A stretch of 64,000 nt of DNA. Origin: Piscinibacter sp. HJYY11 (lineage in GTDB: Bacteria; Pseudomonadota; Gammaproteobacteria; Burkholderiales; Burkholderiaceae_C). Location: the NCBI RefSeq assembly GCF_016735515.1, contig NZ_JAERQZ010000001.1, forward strand, positions 3,522,746 to 3,586,745, written 5' to 3'. Shown here piece after piece: positions 53,016-63,680 of the stretch (positions are counted from its first letter, which is position 1; the number at the start of each line of letters is the position of its first letter). A program made the translations under genes and the position numbers. Below the pieces are notes generated by a model that saw only the letters and a program-made list of their open reading frames with translations, did no database searches and had not been told where the DNA came from.

Positions 53016-56000
53016 ATGCCCCGCATCGGGCACTCATCAGAAGACCAACACGTCATGCCGGAACTGGGCCCACCCTCGGGCCGACGTGCACGCACGCCGC
53101 TGAGACGCAGCCTGCTGATCGCTGCCTTCACGCTGGTGTTCGGGGCGCTGCTCGGCTTCATCGCGCTCCTGTATGCGTTCGTCGTGCGGCCCGCCAGCGA
53201 CGACCTTGCCCTCGCGCAGCTGCGCGGGGCGTCCGACCAGGTCGAAGCGCGCCTGCGCACGCTCGTCAGCCGCGTCGAAGCCATCGCGCTGCTCAACCGC
53301 GACTGGGGGCTCGGAGGCCTGGTCGACCTCGACGAGCCCCGCCAGTTCAACACGCTCTTCCAGCCGCTGCTCGAGCGCGGGCCGGAGCTCTCGTCGATGG
53401 TGGTGGCCAATGCGACCGGGCGCGAGCTGCTCCTGCTGCGCCTGCCCGAAGGCCGTTGGCTCAACCGCATGACCGACCCGGTCAAGCGACCCGGCCGTGC
53501 GCACTTCATGAACTGGCAGGCCGATGGCCGGCTGGAAAGCGAAGAGACCCGCGCCCTCGACTACGACGCCCGCACGCGGCCGTGGTTTCGCGGCGGCATG
53601 GAGCTCGCGCGCGACGACGAGGTGTTCTGGAGCGAGCCCTACACCTTCCGCTCGTCCAACGAGCCCGGCCTTTCGGTGGTGGTGCGCTGGACCGACCGCC
53701 GCGGCATGCGCCACGTGATGACGAGCGACCTCAAGCTCGCCGACCTGTCGCGCTTCAGCCGCGACATCACCGCCGGCCGCAACGGCTTTGCCGCCATCTT
53801 CACGCACGACGGCCGGGTGATCGGCATGCCCAAGGCGGCCCGCTTCGCCGACGACGACGCGATGAAGCGCGCCGTGCTGCTGCAGGTGGACGCCCTCGAC
53901 GTGCCGGCGCTGCGCGAAGGCTACCGGCGCTGGCGCAGCGAAGGCGCGCAAGACCACCAGCTGATGCGCTTCAGCGCCGATGGCCGCGAGTGGCTCGCCA
54001 CCTTCACCCGCAGCCAGTTCGGGACCCGCACCTTCTGGGTGACGACGATGGCGCCGTACGACGATTTCGCGCCGGCGTTCTCGCAGCCGGCCCTGATCGT
54101 CGCCGGCCTGGCGGCGGTGAGCCTGCTGCTGGCCTGGGCCGTGGCCGCATGGCTCTCGCGCCGCTTCACCCGGCCCTTGGGCGAGCTCGCGCGGCGCAGC
54201 GAACGCATCGGCCAGCTCGACCTCGGCGAGCCGGTGCAGGTGCACGCGCCGTGGCTGGAGCTCGATGCACTCGCGCAATCGCTCGAGACCATGCGCTCGC
54301 GGCTGCAGCAGGCCAACGACACGCTGGAGGCCAAGGTCACCGAGCGCACGCGCGAGCTGGCCATCGCGAAAGACCAGGCCGATGCGGCCGCCGGGGCGAA
54401 GGCCGAGTTCCTCGCCAACATGAGCCACGAGATCCGCACGCCGATGAACGCCATCCTCGGCATGACCGACCTCGCGCTGCGCACCGAGCTCACCGTGCGC
54501 CAGAAGGGCTACCTGCAGAAGGCGCGTGCCGCGGCCGACTCGCTGCTGGCCATCCTCAACGACATCCTCGACTTCTCCAAGGTCGAGGCCGGCAAGCTCG
54601 AGCTGGAGCGGCGCGAGTTCGCCCTCCAGGGCGTGTTCGACCGCGTCACCGCCATCGTCGGCCTCAAGGCCCAGGAAAAGGGTCTCGAGCTGCTGATGAA
54701 CACGGCGCCCGAGGTGCCGGCCCGGCTGGTGGGCGACCCGCTGCGGCTCGAGCAGGTGCTCATCAACCTGTGCACCAACGCCGTCAAGTTCACCGACAGC
54801 GGCGAGATCGTGGTGGTGACCGTGCGCATGCTGGTGAGCCGCGACGACGGCGTGACGCTGCGCTTCTCGGTGCGCGACACCGGCATCGGCATCAGCGAGG
54901 CGCAGCTGGCGGGCCTGTTCCAGCCTTTCGCGCAGGTCGATGCGTCGACCACGCGGCAGTACGGCGGCACCGGGCTGGGCCTTGCGATCTGCAGGCAGCT
55001 CGTCACGCTGATGGGCGGCGAGATCGGCGTGAAGAGCCAGCTCGGCCGCGGCAGCGATTTCTTCTTCACCGCGTTGTTCGGCGTGCCCGCGGACGGCGGC
55101 GATGTGGCGGCCCCGCGGGCAGAGGGCGGCGGCCTCAAGGTGCTGGTGGTCGACGACAGTGCCAACTCGCGCGAGATCTTCCAGGGCCTTTTGCGGGGCC
55201 TCGGCCACCGCGCCACGCTCGTCAGCTCCGGCGAGGAGGCGCTGGCCGAGCTGAAGCGCGCGCAGGGCAGCCGCGAGCCCTATGCGCTGGTGCTGCTCGA
55301 CTGGAAGATGCCTGGCCTCGACGGCTTCGAGGTCGTGCACCGCATGCGGCAGGACGTGTCGCTCGACCCGTGCCCCAAGGTCATCCTCGTCACCGCCTAC
55401 GGCGACGAAGAGCTGCCCAAGCGCGCGGCACGCGAAGGCCTGAACGGCTGCCTCGGCAAGCCGGTGAGCAGCTCCACCCTGCACGACAGCATCGTCGACG
55501 CATTCGGCTACCAGGCGGCCGCACCGGCACCCGCCGTGCCGGCCGCGGCACCGGCCGTGCTCGCCGGCCGGCGCGTGCTGCTGGTCGAGGACAACGAGTT
55601 CAACCAGGTGGTGGCGGTCGAGCTGCTGCGCGACGTGGCCGGCATGGAGGTGCTGCTCGCCCCCAACGGGCAGGCCGCCGTCGAGGCGGTCACGCGCGAG
55701 GCGCCGGAGCTCGTGCTGATGGACGTGCAGATGCCGGTGATGGACGGCTGCGAGGCCACGCGCCAGATCCGTCGCGACCCGGCGCATGCCGGGCTGCCCA
55801 TCATTGCGATGACCGCGCATGCGATGCAGCGCGACCGCGACAACTGCCTGGCCGCCGGCATGAACGACCACGTGGTCAAGCCCTTCGTGCCCGAGGAGCT
55901 CTTCGCCATCATCGCGCGCTGGCTGCCGGCGCGGGCCGCGGAGCCCGAGGCGATCTCCACCGAGCTCGGCCTCAAGAACTGCCTGGGCCGCCGCGAGCTC

Positions 56001-56303
56001 TACGAGAAGATCCTGCGCCGCTTCCTCGACACGCGTGCCGGCGATGCGGCCGCGCTGCAAAAGGCCCTGGCCGACGGTCGCAGCGTCGATGCCGCGATGA
56101 TCGCGCACGCGGTGGTCTCGAACGCCGGAACCATCGGGGCGGCGGCGCTGTCCGAGGCCGCCAAGAGCCTGCAACTCGCGCTCGATGCCGACGAGCGCGC
56201 CGCATGGCCCGCGCTGGCGGCGGAGTTTTCGCGCCAGCACGCCCGCGTGATGGCCCAATTGAGCGCACGTTTCCCGACCACACCTACAGAAACCGCTTCC
56301 TGA
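53016..56303 (+). CDS. Hybrid sensor histidine kinase with two receivers and Hpt
   Basis: A ~1095-residue membrane kinase. TM1 is at about 35-58 and a PDC/Cache-like periplasmic sensor at ~60-350. TM2 (about 355-380) is followed by HAMP and a coiled coil. HisKA has H471 in [16 protein letters not shown] and HATPase has [12 protein letters not shown]. Receiver 1 has D762, receiver 2 has D903, and the C-terminal Hpt has H1031. The Hpt motif reads [13 protein letters not shown]; the usual LKG after the His is altered. The start is uncertain, with ATGs at 53016 and 53055. The next gene starts three bases later and is its likely output partner. Confidence 0.9.
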   Translation: MPRIGHSSEDQHVMPELGPPSGRRARTPLRRSLLIAAFTLVFGALLGFIALLYAFVVRPASDDLALAQLRGASDQVEARLRTLVSRVEAIALLNRDWGLGGLVDLDEPRQFNTLFQPLLERGPELSSMVVANATGRELLLLRLPEGRWLNRMTDPVKRPGRAHFMNWQADGRLESEETRALDYDARTRPWFRGGMELARDDEVFWSEPYTFRSSNEPGLSVVVRWTDRRGMRHVMTSDLKLADLSRFSRDITAGRNGFAAIFTHDGRVIGMPKAARFADDDAMKRAVLLQVDALDVPALREGYRRWRSEGAQDHQLMRFSADGREWLATFTRSQFGTRTFWVTTMAPYDDFAPAFSQPALIVAGLAAVSLLLAWAVAAWLSRRFTRPLGELARRSERIGQLDLGEPVQVHAPWLELDALAQSLETMRSRLQQANDTLEAKVTERTRELAIAKDQADAAAGAKAEFLANMSHEIRTPMNAILGMTDLALRTELTVRQKGYLQKARAAADSLLAILNDILDFSKVEAGKLELERREFALQGVFDRVTAIVGLKAQEKGLELLMNTAPEVPARLVGDPLRLEQVLINLCTNAVKFTDSGEIVVVTVRMLVSRDDGVTLRFSVRDTGIGISEAQLAGLFQPFAQVDASTTRQYGGTGLGLAICRQLVTLMGGEIGVKSQLGRGSDFFFTALFGVPADGGDVAAPRAEGGGLKVLVVDDSANSREIFQGLLRGLGHRATLVSSGEEALAELKRAQGSREPYALVLLDWKMPGLDGFEVVHRMRQDVSLDPCPKVILVTAYGDEELPKRAAREGLNGCLGKPVSSSTLHDSIVDAFGYQAAAPAPAVPAAAPAVLAGRRVLLVEDNEFNQVVAVELLRDVAGMEVLLAPNGQAAVEAVTREAPELVLMDVQMPVMDGCEATRQIRRDPAHAGLPIIAMTAHAMQRDRDNCLAAGMNDHVVKPFVPEELFAIIARWLPARAAEPEAISTELGLKNCLGRRELYEKILRRFLDTRAGDAAALQKALADGRSVDAAMIAHAVVSNAGTIGAAALSEAAKSLQLALDADERAAWPALAAEFSRQHARVMAQLSARFPTTPTETAS

Positions 56304-56305
56304 CC

Positions 56306-56947
56306 GTGCCCCGTTCCAACCCTCCAGCTGCCACCAAGACAAGCTCCCGCGCCGCCAGCCAGCCGCCCCGGACCTACTCCACCGCCTTCGTGGCCCGGCG
56401 GCTCGGCATCTCGATTCCCACCGTGCAACGCTGGGTCGATGCCGGCCGGCTGAAGGCCTGGAAGACCCCCGGCGGCCACCGCCGCATCGACGCGGCCAGC
56501 GCCGACCGCCTGTTCGAGACCCACGTGGCCACCGGCGACGAGGAAGGCGAGTTGCCCGCCCAGGGCGCCGACGCCCTGTCGGTGGTGATCGTCGAAGACA
56601 ACGCCGAAGACTGCGAGATCCTGCGCCTGCTCGTCGGCACGGCCTTGCCCGAGGCGCAGGTGCGGGTGTTCGACAGCGCGATCCAGGCCCTGGTGGCCAT
56701 GGGCCAGGACGCGCCGGACGTCGTCGTCACCGACATCGTCATGCCCCACATGAACGGCGTGGAGATGCTGCGCCAGCTGTCCTCCCAGTGCGTGGTGAGG
56801 CCACGCCTCATCGTGGCCGTGTCCAGCTTCGGCGAGAAGCGCCTGGCCGAGCTGGGCGAGCTGCCGCCGCAGGTGCATTTCGTGGCCAAGCCGGTGGAGC
56901 CCGAGCCCTTTATCGCGCTGCTGCGCGGTGCGCAGACGGGGGCGTAG
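56306..56947 (+). CDS. HTH-receiver regulator (MerR/excisionase-like HTH + REC)
   Basis: A 213-residue protein beginning with GTG at 56306, two bases after the kinase stop. The N-terminal ~70 residues contain an excisionase/MerR-type winged helix: YSTAFVARRLGISIPTVQRWVDAGRLKAWKTPGGHRRI. A receiver domain follows (about 90-210) with phospho-acceptor D143 in VVVTDIVMPHMNG and a conserved Lys in FVAKPVEPEP. DNA-binding before receiver is the reverse of most response regulators. Tight coupling to the hybrid kinase suggests phosphotransfer from its Hpt domain. Targets are unknown. Confidence 0.88.
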   Translation: MPRSNPPAATKTSSRAASQPPRTYSTAFVARRLGISIPTVQRWVDAGRLKAWKTPGGHRRIDAASADRLFETHVATGDEEGELPAQGADALSVVIVEDNAEDCEILRLLVGTALPEAQVRVFDSAIQALVAMGQDAPDVVVTDIVMPHMNGVEMLRQLSSQCVVRPRLIVAVSSFGEKRLAELGELPPQVHFVAKPVEPEPFIALLRGAQTGA

Positions 56948-57035
56948 GGCCCATTTCTGCACCACCCCGGGGCCCGCGCGGGAACTGAGGGGGAATGCCG
57001 CCGCATCTCGCGGCATTCGTTCAATTCGTTCAAAT

Positions 57036-57062
57036 TAAAGTCTTCCCCAGGACCTCCGATAT
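57036..57062 (+). promoter_or_regulatory. Sigma-28 (FliA)-type promoter
   Basis: TAAAGTCT (57036-57043), an 11-base spacer and TCCGATAT (57055-57062) agree closely with the flagellar sigma-28 consensus TAAAGTTT-N11-GCCGATAA. It lies 46 bases before the chemoreceptor ATG at 57109, which supports that start over the ATGs further upstream. Confidence 0.72.
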
Positions 57063-57108
57063 GGGGGTGATGGCGCCTCGTCATGGCGCATGGATGGTGG
57101 GTGGTTGC

Positions 57109-58662
57109 ATGAACGGATTCAAGAACCTGAAGATCGGAACCCGGCTGAGCCTGGTGCTGGCGAGTGTGCTGGTGGCGCTGGCCGCCGTCGTGGGGGCGGG
57201 CCTGTGGGGCCTGCACGCGGTGTCGAACGCGAGCCAACGGGCGCTCGCGCAGGACGTGCAGCTCGCGCAGCAGGCGCTGGAGATCCAGACGCTGGTGCTG
57301 CTGGAGCGGCGCTACGAGAAAGACAGCTTCATCACGCTCGCCGATGAAGGCCGGCGCGAGGAGTACGTGAAGAAGTGGAACGCGACCCGCGCACGCATGC
57401 TCGAGGCGCTGGCCAAGGTGCGCAAGCTCGAGCTCGATGCCGAAGACGCGAAGGACGTCGAGGCGATGGGCAAGTTCTTCGAGCGCTACGCCGCCGGTTT
57501 CGAGGCCACCATGGCCATGGCCCGCAAGGGCGAGCTCGCGAGCACGCAGGCCGCCAACACCGAGCTCGGCAAGTACAAGGAAGCCGTGCACGGCATGGAG
57601 TCGACCAGCGACCACCTCAACGAACGGGCCGCGCAGCGCGCCCAGGCCGTGGCACCGCAGATCGCCGCCACGCAGGCGCGCGGCCAGGCCATGCAGCTCG
57701 GCTTCTCGGCGCTGGCCCTGGTGCTCGCCATCGGCCTGTGCTGGATCGTCACGCGCTCGATCACCGTGCCGATCGGCCATGCCGTCGGCATTGCCGAGAC
57801 CGTGGCGCGCGGCGACCTCAGCACACGCATCGGCGCCACGTCGAAAGACGAAGTCGGCCAGCTGCTGGGCGCGCTCGGCCGCATGAACGACAGCCTGGTG
57901 AAGATCGTGGGCGACGTGCGCCAGGCTTCCGACTCCATCGCCACCGGGTCCTCGCAGATCGCCACCGGCAATGCCGACCTCAGCCAGCGCACCGAAGAGC
58001 AGGCGAGCAACCTGCAGCAGACGGCGGCCTCGATGGAGCAGCTCACCGTCACCGTGAAGAACAACGCCGACACCGCACGCCAGGCGACGCAGCTCGCCTC
58101 GGGCGCGGCGGCCGTGGCCGCGCAGGGCGGCAGCGTGGTCGGCCAGGTGGTCGAGACCATGCAGGGCATCAGCGAGAGCTCGAAGAAGATCGCCGACATC
58201 ATCGGCGTGATCGACGGCATCGCCTTCCAGACCAACATCCTGGCGCTCAATGCGGCGGTGGAAGCGGCGCGCGCCGGCGAACAGGGCCGCGGCTTCGCGG
58301 TCGTGGCCGGCGAAGTGCGCAGCCTCGCGCAGCGCTCGGCGCAGGCCGCGAAAGAGATCAAGGGCCTGATCGGCGAAAGCGTCGGCAAGGTCGAGACCGG
58401 CACGCAGCTCGTGGGTGATGCCGGCCGCACGATGGACGACATCGTCGCCCAGGTGCGCAAGGTCAACGACCTGATCGGCGAGATCAGCAGTGCCAGTGGC
58501 GAGCAGACCTCGGGCATCGGACAGATCAACGACGCGGTCACGCAGCTCGATCAGGTGACCCAGCAGAACGCGGCCCTGGTCGAAGAGAGCGCCGCCGCCG
58601 CCGAGAGCCTCAAGAACCAGGCACACCGCCTGGCCGAGGCGGTGGCCATCTTCAAGCTCTGA
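57109..58662 (+). CDS. Methyl-accepting chemotaxis protein
   Basis: A 517-residue chemoreceptor. TM1 is at about 13-34, with a four-helix-bundle periplasmic ligand domain (~35-190). TM2 is at about 195-213, followed by HAMP (~214-268) and a cytoplasmic signalling domain. The hairpin tip [41 protein letters not shown] binds CheA/CheW. No CheR-tethering pentapeptide is seen at the C-terminus, which ends AVAIFKL. It is probably transcribed by sigma-28 from 57036-57062, tying it to the flagellar regulon. Ligand unknown. It is convergent with the YhhN gene, whose stop begins at the very next base. Confidence 0.94.
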   Translation: MNGFKNLKIGTRLSLVLASVLVALAAVVGAGLWGLHAVSNASQRALAQDVQLAQQALEIQTLVLLERRYEKDSFITLADEGRREEYVKKWNATRARMLEALAKVRKLELDAEDAKDVEAMGKFFERYAAGFEATMAMARKGELASTQAANTELGKYKEAVHGMESTSDHLNERAAQRAQAVAPQIAATQARGQAMQLGFSALALVLAIGLCWIVTRSITVPIGHAVGIAETVARGDLSTRIGATSKDEVGQLLGALGRMNDSLVKIVGDVRQASDSIATGSSQIATGNADLSQRTEEQASNLQQTAASMEQLTVTVKNNADTARQATQLASGAAAVAAQGGSVVGQVVETMQGISESSKKIADIIGVIDGIAFQTNILALNAAVEAARAGEQGRGFAVVAGEVRSLAQRSAQAAKEIKGLIGESVGKVETGTQLVGDAGRTMDDIVAQVRKVNDLIGEISSASGEQTSGIGQINDAVTQLDQVTQQNAALVEESAAAAESLKNQAHRLAEAVAIFKL

Positions 58663-59325
58663 TCAGCTGCGGCGCGCGGGCAGGGCGCCCGCGATGCACA
58701 GCTGCGCGAGCCAGTAGGTCGAGAGGATCCACAGGGCCGACATCGGCAACGGGCTTGCGAACTTGTTGATCGCGAGCAGGCTGTCGGAGGCCATGAAGAG
58801 CAGGCCGCCGATCGCCGCGCGGCGTGCGAACGGCGAGCCTGGTGCGCTGCGCCACCATGCCGCGGCCTGCGCGGCCATGCCGGCGAGGCACACCACATAC
58901 GCGACTACCGGCGCCCGCAAGGCCGTCGGCACGCCGCCCCACAGCTGGCTCAGGATCAGCACCGCGACCACGCCATAGGCCGCGAACACCGCCGGCCGTG
59001 CGCCGAAGCGCACCGGCACGCTGAAGGCGGCGATGAAGGCCAGGTGCGCGAGCAGGAACGACACCAGCCCGGGCAGGAAACCTTCCTTCGGCCACAGCAG
59101 GAACACGTCGCCGGCCAGCGACAGCCACAGCCCGGTGAGGATGCGCCGCCGCTGCGCCGGCACCTCGGCGCCGCGCAGGAACGCCCACGCGATCACCAGC
59201 AGTGTCGTCAGCGGCTTGAGGACGAAGGCCCACGAGGCCGGCAAGGCGCCGCTGGCCGCGGCGATGCAGAGCGCCGCACTCGCAGCCGTGGCGAGCGGCA
59301 GGGTGAAGGGATGCATGCACCCCAT
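58663..59325 (-). CDS. YhhN/TMEM86 family membrane protein (lysoplasmalogenase-like)
   Basis: A 220-residue integral membrane protein with about seven to eight helices. The family pattern is ASWAFVLKPLTTLLVIAWAF near the start, GLWLSLAGDVFLLWP (conserved Asp), GLVSFLLAHLAFIAAF and GGLLFMASDSLLAINKF near the C-terminus. Characterised relatives hydrolyse lysoplasmalogens; the bacterial role is uncertain. Starts at 59325 or 59316 are possible. It is directly adjacent to the chemoreceptor stop, with no spacer. Confidence 0.85.
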   Translation of the reverse strand: MGCMHPFTLPLATAASAALCIAAASGALPASWAFVLKPLTTLLVIAWAFLRGAEVPAQRRRILTGLWLSLAGDVFLLWPKEGFLPGLVSFLLAHLAFIAAFSVPVRFGARPAVFAAYGVVAVLILSQLWGGVPTALRAPVVAYVVCLAGMAAQAAAWWRSAPGSPFARRAAIGGLLFMASDSLLAINKFASPLPMSALWILSTYWLAQLCIAGALPARRS

Positions 59326-59372
59326 TCTGCGAGCCGCCCTGGCCCGGAGAGGGCCGGGCTAACCCGGGCGGT

Positions 59373-59777
59373 TCAGAGGTGACGCGTCTCGGCCGGCGAG
59401 TTCCACCAGGCGTTGTTCCGGCCGTCCGACACATGGACCGGTGCCTCGATCAGCTCGGCTGGCTCCGCGTTGTCGAGGCACGCCAGCTTCACCGACACGA
59501 AGGCGCCGCCGATCTGCTCGAGGTAGCCGCGGCCGAACGGGCGCACGCCGCAGGTCTTGCAGAAGAGGTGGTGCACGCTCAGCGAGCCGAACTGGTAGTC
59601 GCTGAGGGCCGACTCGTCGGTGAGCAGGCGGAAGGCCTCGGGCTTGACCGTGATACCCCAGTTGCGCGTCTTGGTGCAGATCGAGCAATTGCACTTGCCG
59701 GTGCCGCTGGCGAGGTCGAGGTCGGCTTCGAAGCGGACGGCGCCGCAGTGGCAGCTGCCGGTGTAGGTCTTCAGCAT
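59373..59777 (-). CDS. GFA/CENP-V family zinc protein
   Basis: A 134-residue Mss4-like zinc protein. Ligand cysteines are in [11 protein letters not shown] (C9, C11), [14 protein letters not shown] and [15 protein letters not shown]. Members bind zinc and are annotated as glutathione-dependent formaldehyde-activating enzymes, mostly without proof. It is a paralogue of the protein at 17137-17625 but only distantly similar. It lies between the YhhN and rep genes on the same strand. GGAG is upstream of its ATG at normal spacing. Confidence 0.88.
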   Translation of the reverse strand: MLKTYTGSCHCGAVRFEADLDLASGTGKCNCSICTKTRNWGITVKPEAFRLLTDESALSDYQFGSLSVHHLFCKTCGVRPFGRGYLEQIGGAFVSVKLACLDNAEPAELIEAPVHVSDGRNNAWWNSPAETRHL

Positions 59778-59850
59778 GGTGTCTCCGGGGGTGACGAGGC
59801 CGAGATGATGCGGCCGGGCTGCTGACAGCGTTTTGTCAGCAGCAAGGGCG

Positions 59851-61884
59851 TCAGGGTTTCACGTCGGCCTGTGCCGCGCGTTTGGCGGCCGCTTCGCGCA
59901 AGGCCTTGAGCTTCGCGCGCGGGTCTTCCTGCGCCTTCGCCTCGTGCAGCTTCATCTCGGCGATGAAGCGGCTCGGGATGGCCTGCACCGTGTCGCGCCC
60001 CTTCTTGCGACGGCGCAGCACGTTCACCGCCAGCGTGCGGCGCGCGCGGGTGATGCCCACGTACATCAGGCGGCGCTCTTCTTCCAGGCGCTCCGGCGTC
60101 ATCTCGTCGTCGTCGCTCTTGAAGGGCAACAGCCCTTCGTTCACGCCGGCCAGCACCACGTGCGGCCATTCGAGGCCCTTGCTCGCGTGCAGGGTGGAGA
60201 GCGTCACCACGTCCTGCTCGTCGCCGCGCTCGGCGAGGCTGATGATGACGGAGATGGTCTGGGCCACGTCGAGCACCGTCTTCTTCTCGGTCTCGAAGGT
60301 GGCGCCGCCGTCGTTCTCGATCTCGCCGCCGCAGCGCTTGGCGATCCAGTCGACGAAGTCGAGCACGTTGGTCCAGCGGCTGGCGGCGAGCTTCTCGCTG
60401 TCTTCGCCGTCGTAGAGGTGTTTCTCGTACTCGATGTCCTTCAGCCAGCCGAGCAAGAGCGCCTTGGCATCCTCGCTGCCCGAGGTGTGGCGGGCGCGGT
60501 ACTCGAGGTCGTTCACGTAGCGGCCGAACTCGTGCAACGAGCCGATGGCGCGCGCATTGAGCACGGTGCCGAGCGACTCGGCGAAGAGCGCTTCGTACAG
60601 GCTCGTCCGGTAGCGCTTGGAGAACTCGCCGAGCGCCGCGAGCGTCTGGTGGCCGATGCCGCGCTTGGGTGTGGTCACCGCGCGCAGGAACGCGGGGTCG
60701 TCGTCATTGTTGACGAGCAGGCGCAGCCAGGCGCACAGGTCCTTGATCTCGGCGCGGTCGAAGAAGCTCTGGCCGCCCGACACCTTGTACGGGATGTTCT
60801 GCTTGCGCAGCGCCTGCTCGAAGATGCGCGCCTGGTGGTTGGCGCGGTAGAGGATGGCGAAGTCCTTGAAGGCGACTTCACCGCCCTGGCCCCGCAGCGA
60901 CTGGATGCGCGCCACGGCGCGGTCGGCCTCGTGCTCCTCGTTGTCGCACTCCACCACCTGCACCGGGTCGCCTTCGCCCAGGTCGCTCCACAGCTTCTTC
61001 TCGAAGAGCTTCGGGTTGTGGCCGATCACCGCATTCGCCGCACGCAGGATGTGCCCCGTCGAGCGGTAGTTCTGCTCCAGCGGGATGACCTTGAGGTTGG
61101 GGAACTCGTTGGGCAGGCGGCGCAGGTTGTCAATGGTGGCGCCGCGCCAGCCGTAGATCGACTGGTCGTCGTCGCCCACCGCGGTGAACATCGCACGCTC
61201 GCCGGCCAGCGACTTGAGCAGCTCGTACTGGATGGCGTTGGTGTCCTGGTACTCGTCGACCAGCAGGTAGCGCAGCGTGTTCTGCCACTTGGCGCGCGCG
61301 TCGGCGTCGCGCTGGAAGAGCTGGTGCGGCAGGCCGATCAGGTCGTCGAAGTCGACCGCCTGATAGGCGGCCAGGCGCTCTTCATAACGCTTCATCACCT
61401 GCTGGGCGATGCGCTCGTCGTCGTCCTGCGGCTGCACCGTGTCGCTGTTGAGCCCCTGGTTCTTCCACAGGCTGATGGTCCATTGCCAGCGGCGCGCGAG
61501 GTTGTTGTCGCTGCTGCCGCCGGCGTCCTTCAGCACGCCGAGCACGTCGTCGCTGTCGAGGATGCTGAACTGCGGCTTGAGGCCGAGGCGCTCGCCTTCG
61601 GTGCGCAGGATGCGCACGCCCAGCGAATGGAAGGTGCTGATCACGAGATCCTTCGCGGCGCGCGGGCCGATCAGCGCCTTGGCGCGCTCGCGCATTTCCT
61701 GCGCGGCCTTGTTGGTGAAGGTGATGGCAGCGATCTGCGAGGGCGCGTAGTCGGCCTGCAGCAGGCGGGCGATCTTGTGCGTGATGACGCGGGTCTTGCC
61801 GGAGCCGGCGCCGGCCAGCACCAGGCAGGGGCCGCCCAGGTGGTGAACGGCGTCCATCTGGGCAGTGTTGAGGGTGTCGGCCAT
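59851..61884 (-). CDS. rep: ATP-dependent DNA helicase Rep
   Basis: A 677-residue superfamily 1A helicase (UvrD/Rep type) that removes proteins ahead of replication forks. Motifs: Q/Ia region LNTAQMDAV, Walker A AGAGSGKT at 24-31, [11 protein letters not shown], Walker [37 protein letters not shown] and the C-terminal [28 protein letters not shown] with [10 protein letters not shown]. Length matches E. coli Rep (673). The ATG at 61884 gives the family N-terminus; the frame continues upstream only as antisense of phoD. It is divergent from phoD with an 80-base gap. Confidence 0.95.
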   Translation of the reverse strand: MADTLNTAQMDAVHHLGGPCLVLAGAGSGKTRVITHKIARLLQADYAPSQIAAITFTNKAAQEMRERAKALIGPRAAKDLVISTFHSLGVRILRTEGERLGLKPQFSILDSDDVLGVLKDAGGSSDNNLARRWQWTISLWKNQGLNSDTVQPQDDDERIAQQVMKRYEERLAAYQAVDFDDLIGLPHQLFQRDADARAKWQNTLRYLLVDEYQDTNAIQYELLKSLAGERAMFTAVGDDDQSIYGWRGATIDNLRRLPNEFPNLKVIPLEQNYRSTGHILRAANAVIGHNPKLFEKKLWSDLGEGDPVQVVECDNEEHEADRAVARIQSLRGQGGEVAFKDFAILYRANHQARIFEQALRKQNIPYKVSGGQSFFDRAEIKDLCAWLRLLVNNDDDPAFLRAVTTPKRGIGHQTLAALGEFSKRYRTSLYEALFAESLGTVLNARAIGSLHEFGRYVNDLEYRARHTSGSEDAKALLLGWLKDIEYEKHLYDGEDSEKLAASRWTNVLDFVDWIAKRCGGEIENDGGATFETEKKTVLDVAQTISVIISLAERGDEQDVVTLSTLHASKGLEWPHVVLAGVNEGLLPFKSDDDEMTPERLEEERRLMYVGITRARRTLAVNVLRRRKKGRDTVQAIPSRFIAEMKLHEAKAQEDPRAKLKALREAAAKRAAQADVKP

Positions 61885-61963
61885 GAGTACTTCTGAAAGC
61901 GCGCGGATCATAGCCAAGGCCCCTTCGCCAAGCTGCATTGCGACTGTGGTAAACCGCGGCGCC

Positions 61964-63475
61964 ATGACCTCGTTGATCACGCGTCGCCAAGTTGTTGGCA
62001 GCCTGGCCGCTGCCCCGCTCTTCATCCGCCACGCGCTGGCCGCCGACGTGCCGCGTTTCGCGCTCGGCATCGCCTCGGGCCACCCGAGAGCCGACCGCCT
62101 GGTGCTGTGGACGCGCCTGTCCGGCGCCGACCTGCCGCCCAAGGCCGAGGTGCAATGGGAGCTGGCCGACGACGAAGCCTTCACGAAGATCGCCGCCCGC
62201 GGCAGCGAGGTGGCCGAAGCGGCCTGGGGCCACAGCGTGCATGCCGAGCCGCAGGGTCTCGCGCCGGGGCGCTGGTACTGGTACCGCTTCACCGCACTCG
62301 GCCAGCGCAGCATGGTCGGCCGCACGCGCACCGCGCCCGCCGCGGATGCCGCGGCGACGCTGCGTTTTTCGATCGCGAGCTGTCAGCGCTTCGACCACAA
62401 CCACTACGCCGCCTGGCGCCACATGGCCACGCAGGAGCTTGACCTCGTGCTCTTCCTCGGCGACTACATCTACGAGTACGCCTCGCCGCCGAACGCCCTG
62501 CGGCTGCACCACGGCACCGCCACGCTCACGCTCGACGACTACCGTGCGCGCTACGCCCAGTACAAGAGCGACCCGGCGCTGCAGGCCGCCCATGCGCTGG
62601 CCCCGTGGGTCACGGTGTGGGACGACCACGAGATCGAGAACGACTACGCCGCCGGCACGCCGCAGGGTGGCCCCGATCCGCTCTTTGCAAGTCGCCGCGC
62701 GTTTGCGACGCAGGCCTACTGGGAGCACATGCCGTTTCCGACATCGTGGCGCCCTCGCGGCATCGACCTGCGAATCCACGACCGCTACGACTGGGGCACG
62801 CTGGCCCGCATCCACACGCTCGACGATCGCCAGTACCGCGACGTGCAGGCCTGCGCCCGGCGCGGCCGCGCCGGCTCCAACACCGTGCCGCTCAAGGACT
62901 GCCCCGAGCTCGTCGACCCGAAGCGCTCGCTGCTCGGCGAGAAGCAAGAGCGCTGGCTCGGCGAAGGCTGGGACACACAGCGCCCGTGGAACCTCGTCGC
63001 CCAGCAGACGCTGATGGCCCGCTTCAACTGGACCGACCCGGCGCAGGGCGGCACCTACTGGACCGACGGCTGGGACGGCTACGCCGCCTCGCGCCAGCGC
63101 CTGCTCGCCGGCGTGGCCGCGCGCAAGCTGCCGGGCACCGTGGTGCTCGGTGGCGACGTGCATGCGCACTACGTGGCCGACCTCAAGGTCGACTTCGACG
63201 ACGCCAAGTCGCCGGTGGTCGCGAGCGAGTTCTGCGGCAGCTCGATCTCGAGCAACGGCATGGCGCAGTCGCGTGTGGATGCGGCCCGGCCGTTCAACCC
63301 GCACCTGCACCACGCGCGCAGCGACCAGCGCGGCTACATGAGCTTCACGCTCGACGCGAAGCAACTGCAGGCGCAGGTACTGGCCGTGCGCGACCCGAAG
63401 AACCCGGCGTCGGAGGTCGACGTGACGGCGCGCTTTGCCGTCGAGCTGGGCCGGCCCGGCGCGCAGCCCGCCTGA
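61964..63475 (+). CDS. phoD: PhoD-type alkaline phosphatase/phosphodiesterase
   Basis: A 503-residue exported metallophosphatase. The N-terminus has a twin-arginine-like signal (ITRRQVVGSLAAAPLF, ending about ALA). A fibronectin-like PhoD N domain follows (~30-125) and then the catalytic domain. Metal-site residues are visible in SIASCQRFDHNHYAAWRHM, LFLGDYIYEY, VTVWDDHEIENDYA and VVLGGDVHAHYVADL. PhoD enzymes release phosphate from organic phosphoesters in the periplasm or outside, using Ca and Fe. No Pho box could be identified confidently in the 80-base gap to rep. Confidence 0.93.
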   Translation: MTSLITRRQVVGSLAAAPLFIRHALAADVPRFALGIASGHPRADRLVLWTRLSGADLPPKAEVQWELADDEAFTKIAARGSEVAEAAWGHSVHAEPQGLAPGRWYWYRFTALGQRSMVGRTRTAPAADAAATLRFSIASCQRFDHNHYAAWRHMATQELDLVLFLGDYIYEYASPPNALRLHHGTATLTLDDYRARYAQYKSDPALQAAHALAPWVTVWDDHEIENDYAAGTPQGGPDPLFASRRAFATQAYWEHMPFPTSWRPRGIDLRIHDRYDWGTLARIHTLDDRQYRDVQACARRGRAGSNTVPLKDCPELVDPKRSLLGEKQERWLGEGWDTQRPWNLVAQQTLMARFNWTDPAQGGTYWTDGWDGYAASRQRLLAGVAARKLPGTVVLGGDVHAHYVADLKVDFDDAKSPVVASEFCGSSISSNGMAQSRVDAARPFNPHLHHARSDQRGYMSFTLDAKQLQAQVLAVRDPKNPASEVDVTARFAVELGRPGAQPA

Positions 63476-63639
63476 CGTCTCGAAAGGCGGAACGAGGCGG
63501 GCAACCCTTGCGTAGTCCCGCGTAGGTGCTGTCGCGTAAGTCGCGCAAATAGAGAGCTGTCTCTCGCGCCGAGGGCTGCAAACCCTCGCATACTCCGGCG
63601 CTCGCCGGCACCACCACGCCGGCCCCAGTGAAGTACACA

Positions 63640-63660
63640 CCCCCCGCCACACGCGGGGGG
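63640..63660. terminator. GC hairpin between phoD and LysR genes
   Basis: CCCCCCGC (63640-63647) pairs with GCGGGGGG (63653-63660) around a five-base loop, in the 205-base convergent gap. It lacks a T run on either side, so termination would be weak or Rho-assisted. The rest of the gap shows nothing I can assign. Confidence 0.35.
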
Positions 63661-63680
63661 CCCATGGGCCCTCCGAGGCT

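Noticed and set aside
53037..56342. ~1100-codon leftward open frame opposite the hybrid kinase
   Set aside because: Composition is typical of antisense reading of GC-rich coding DNA, and the rightward frame holds all kinase motifs.
61382..63652. Long leftward open frame across rep and phoD
   Set aside because: Opposite to phoD and out of frame with rep; no recognisable domain.
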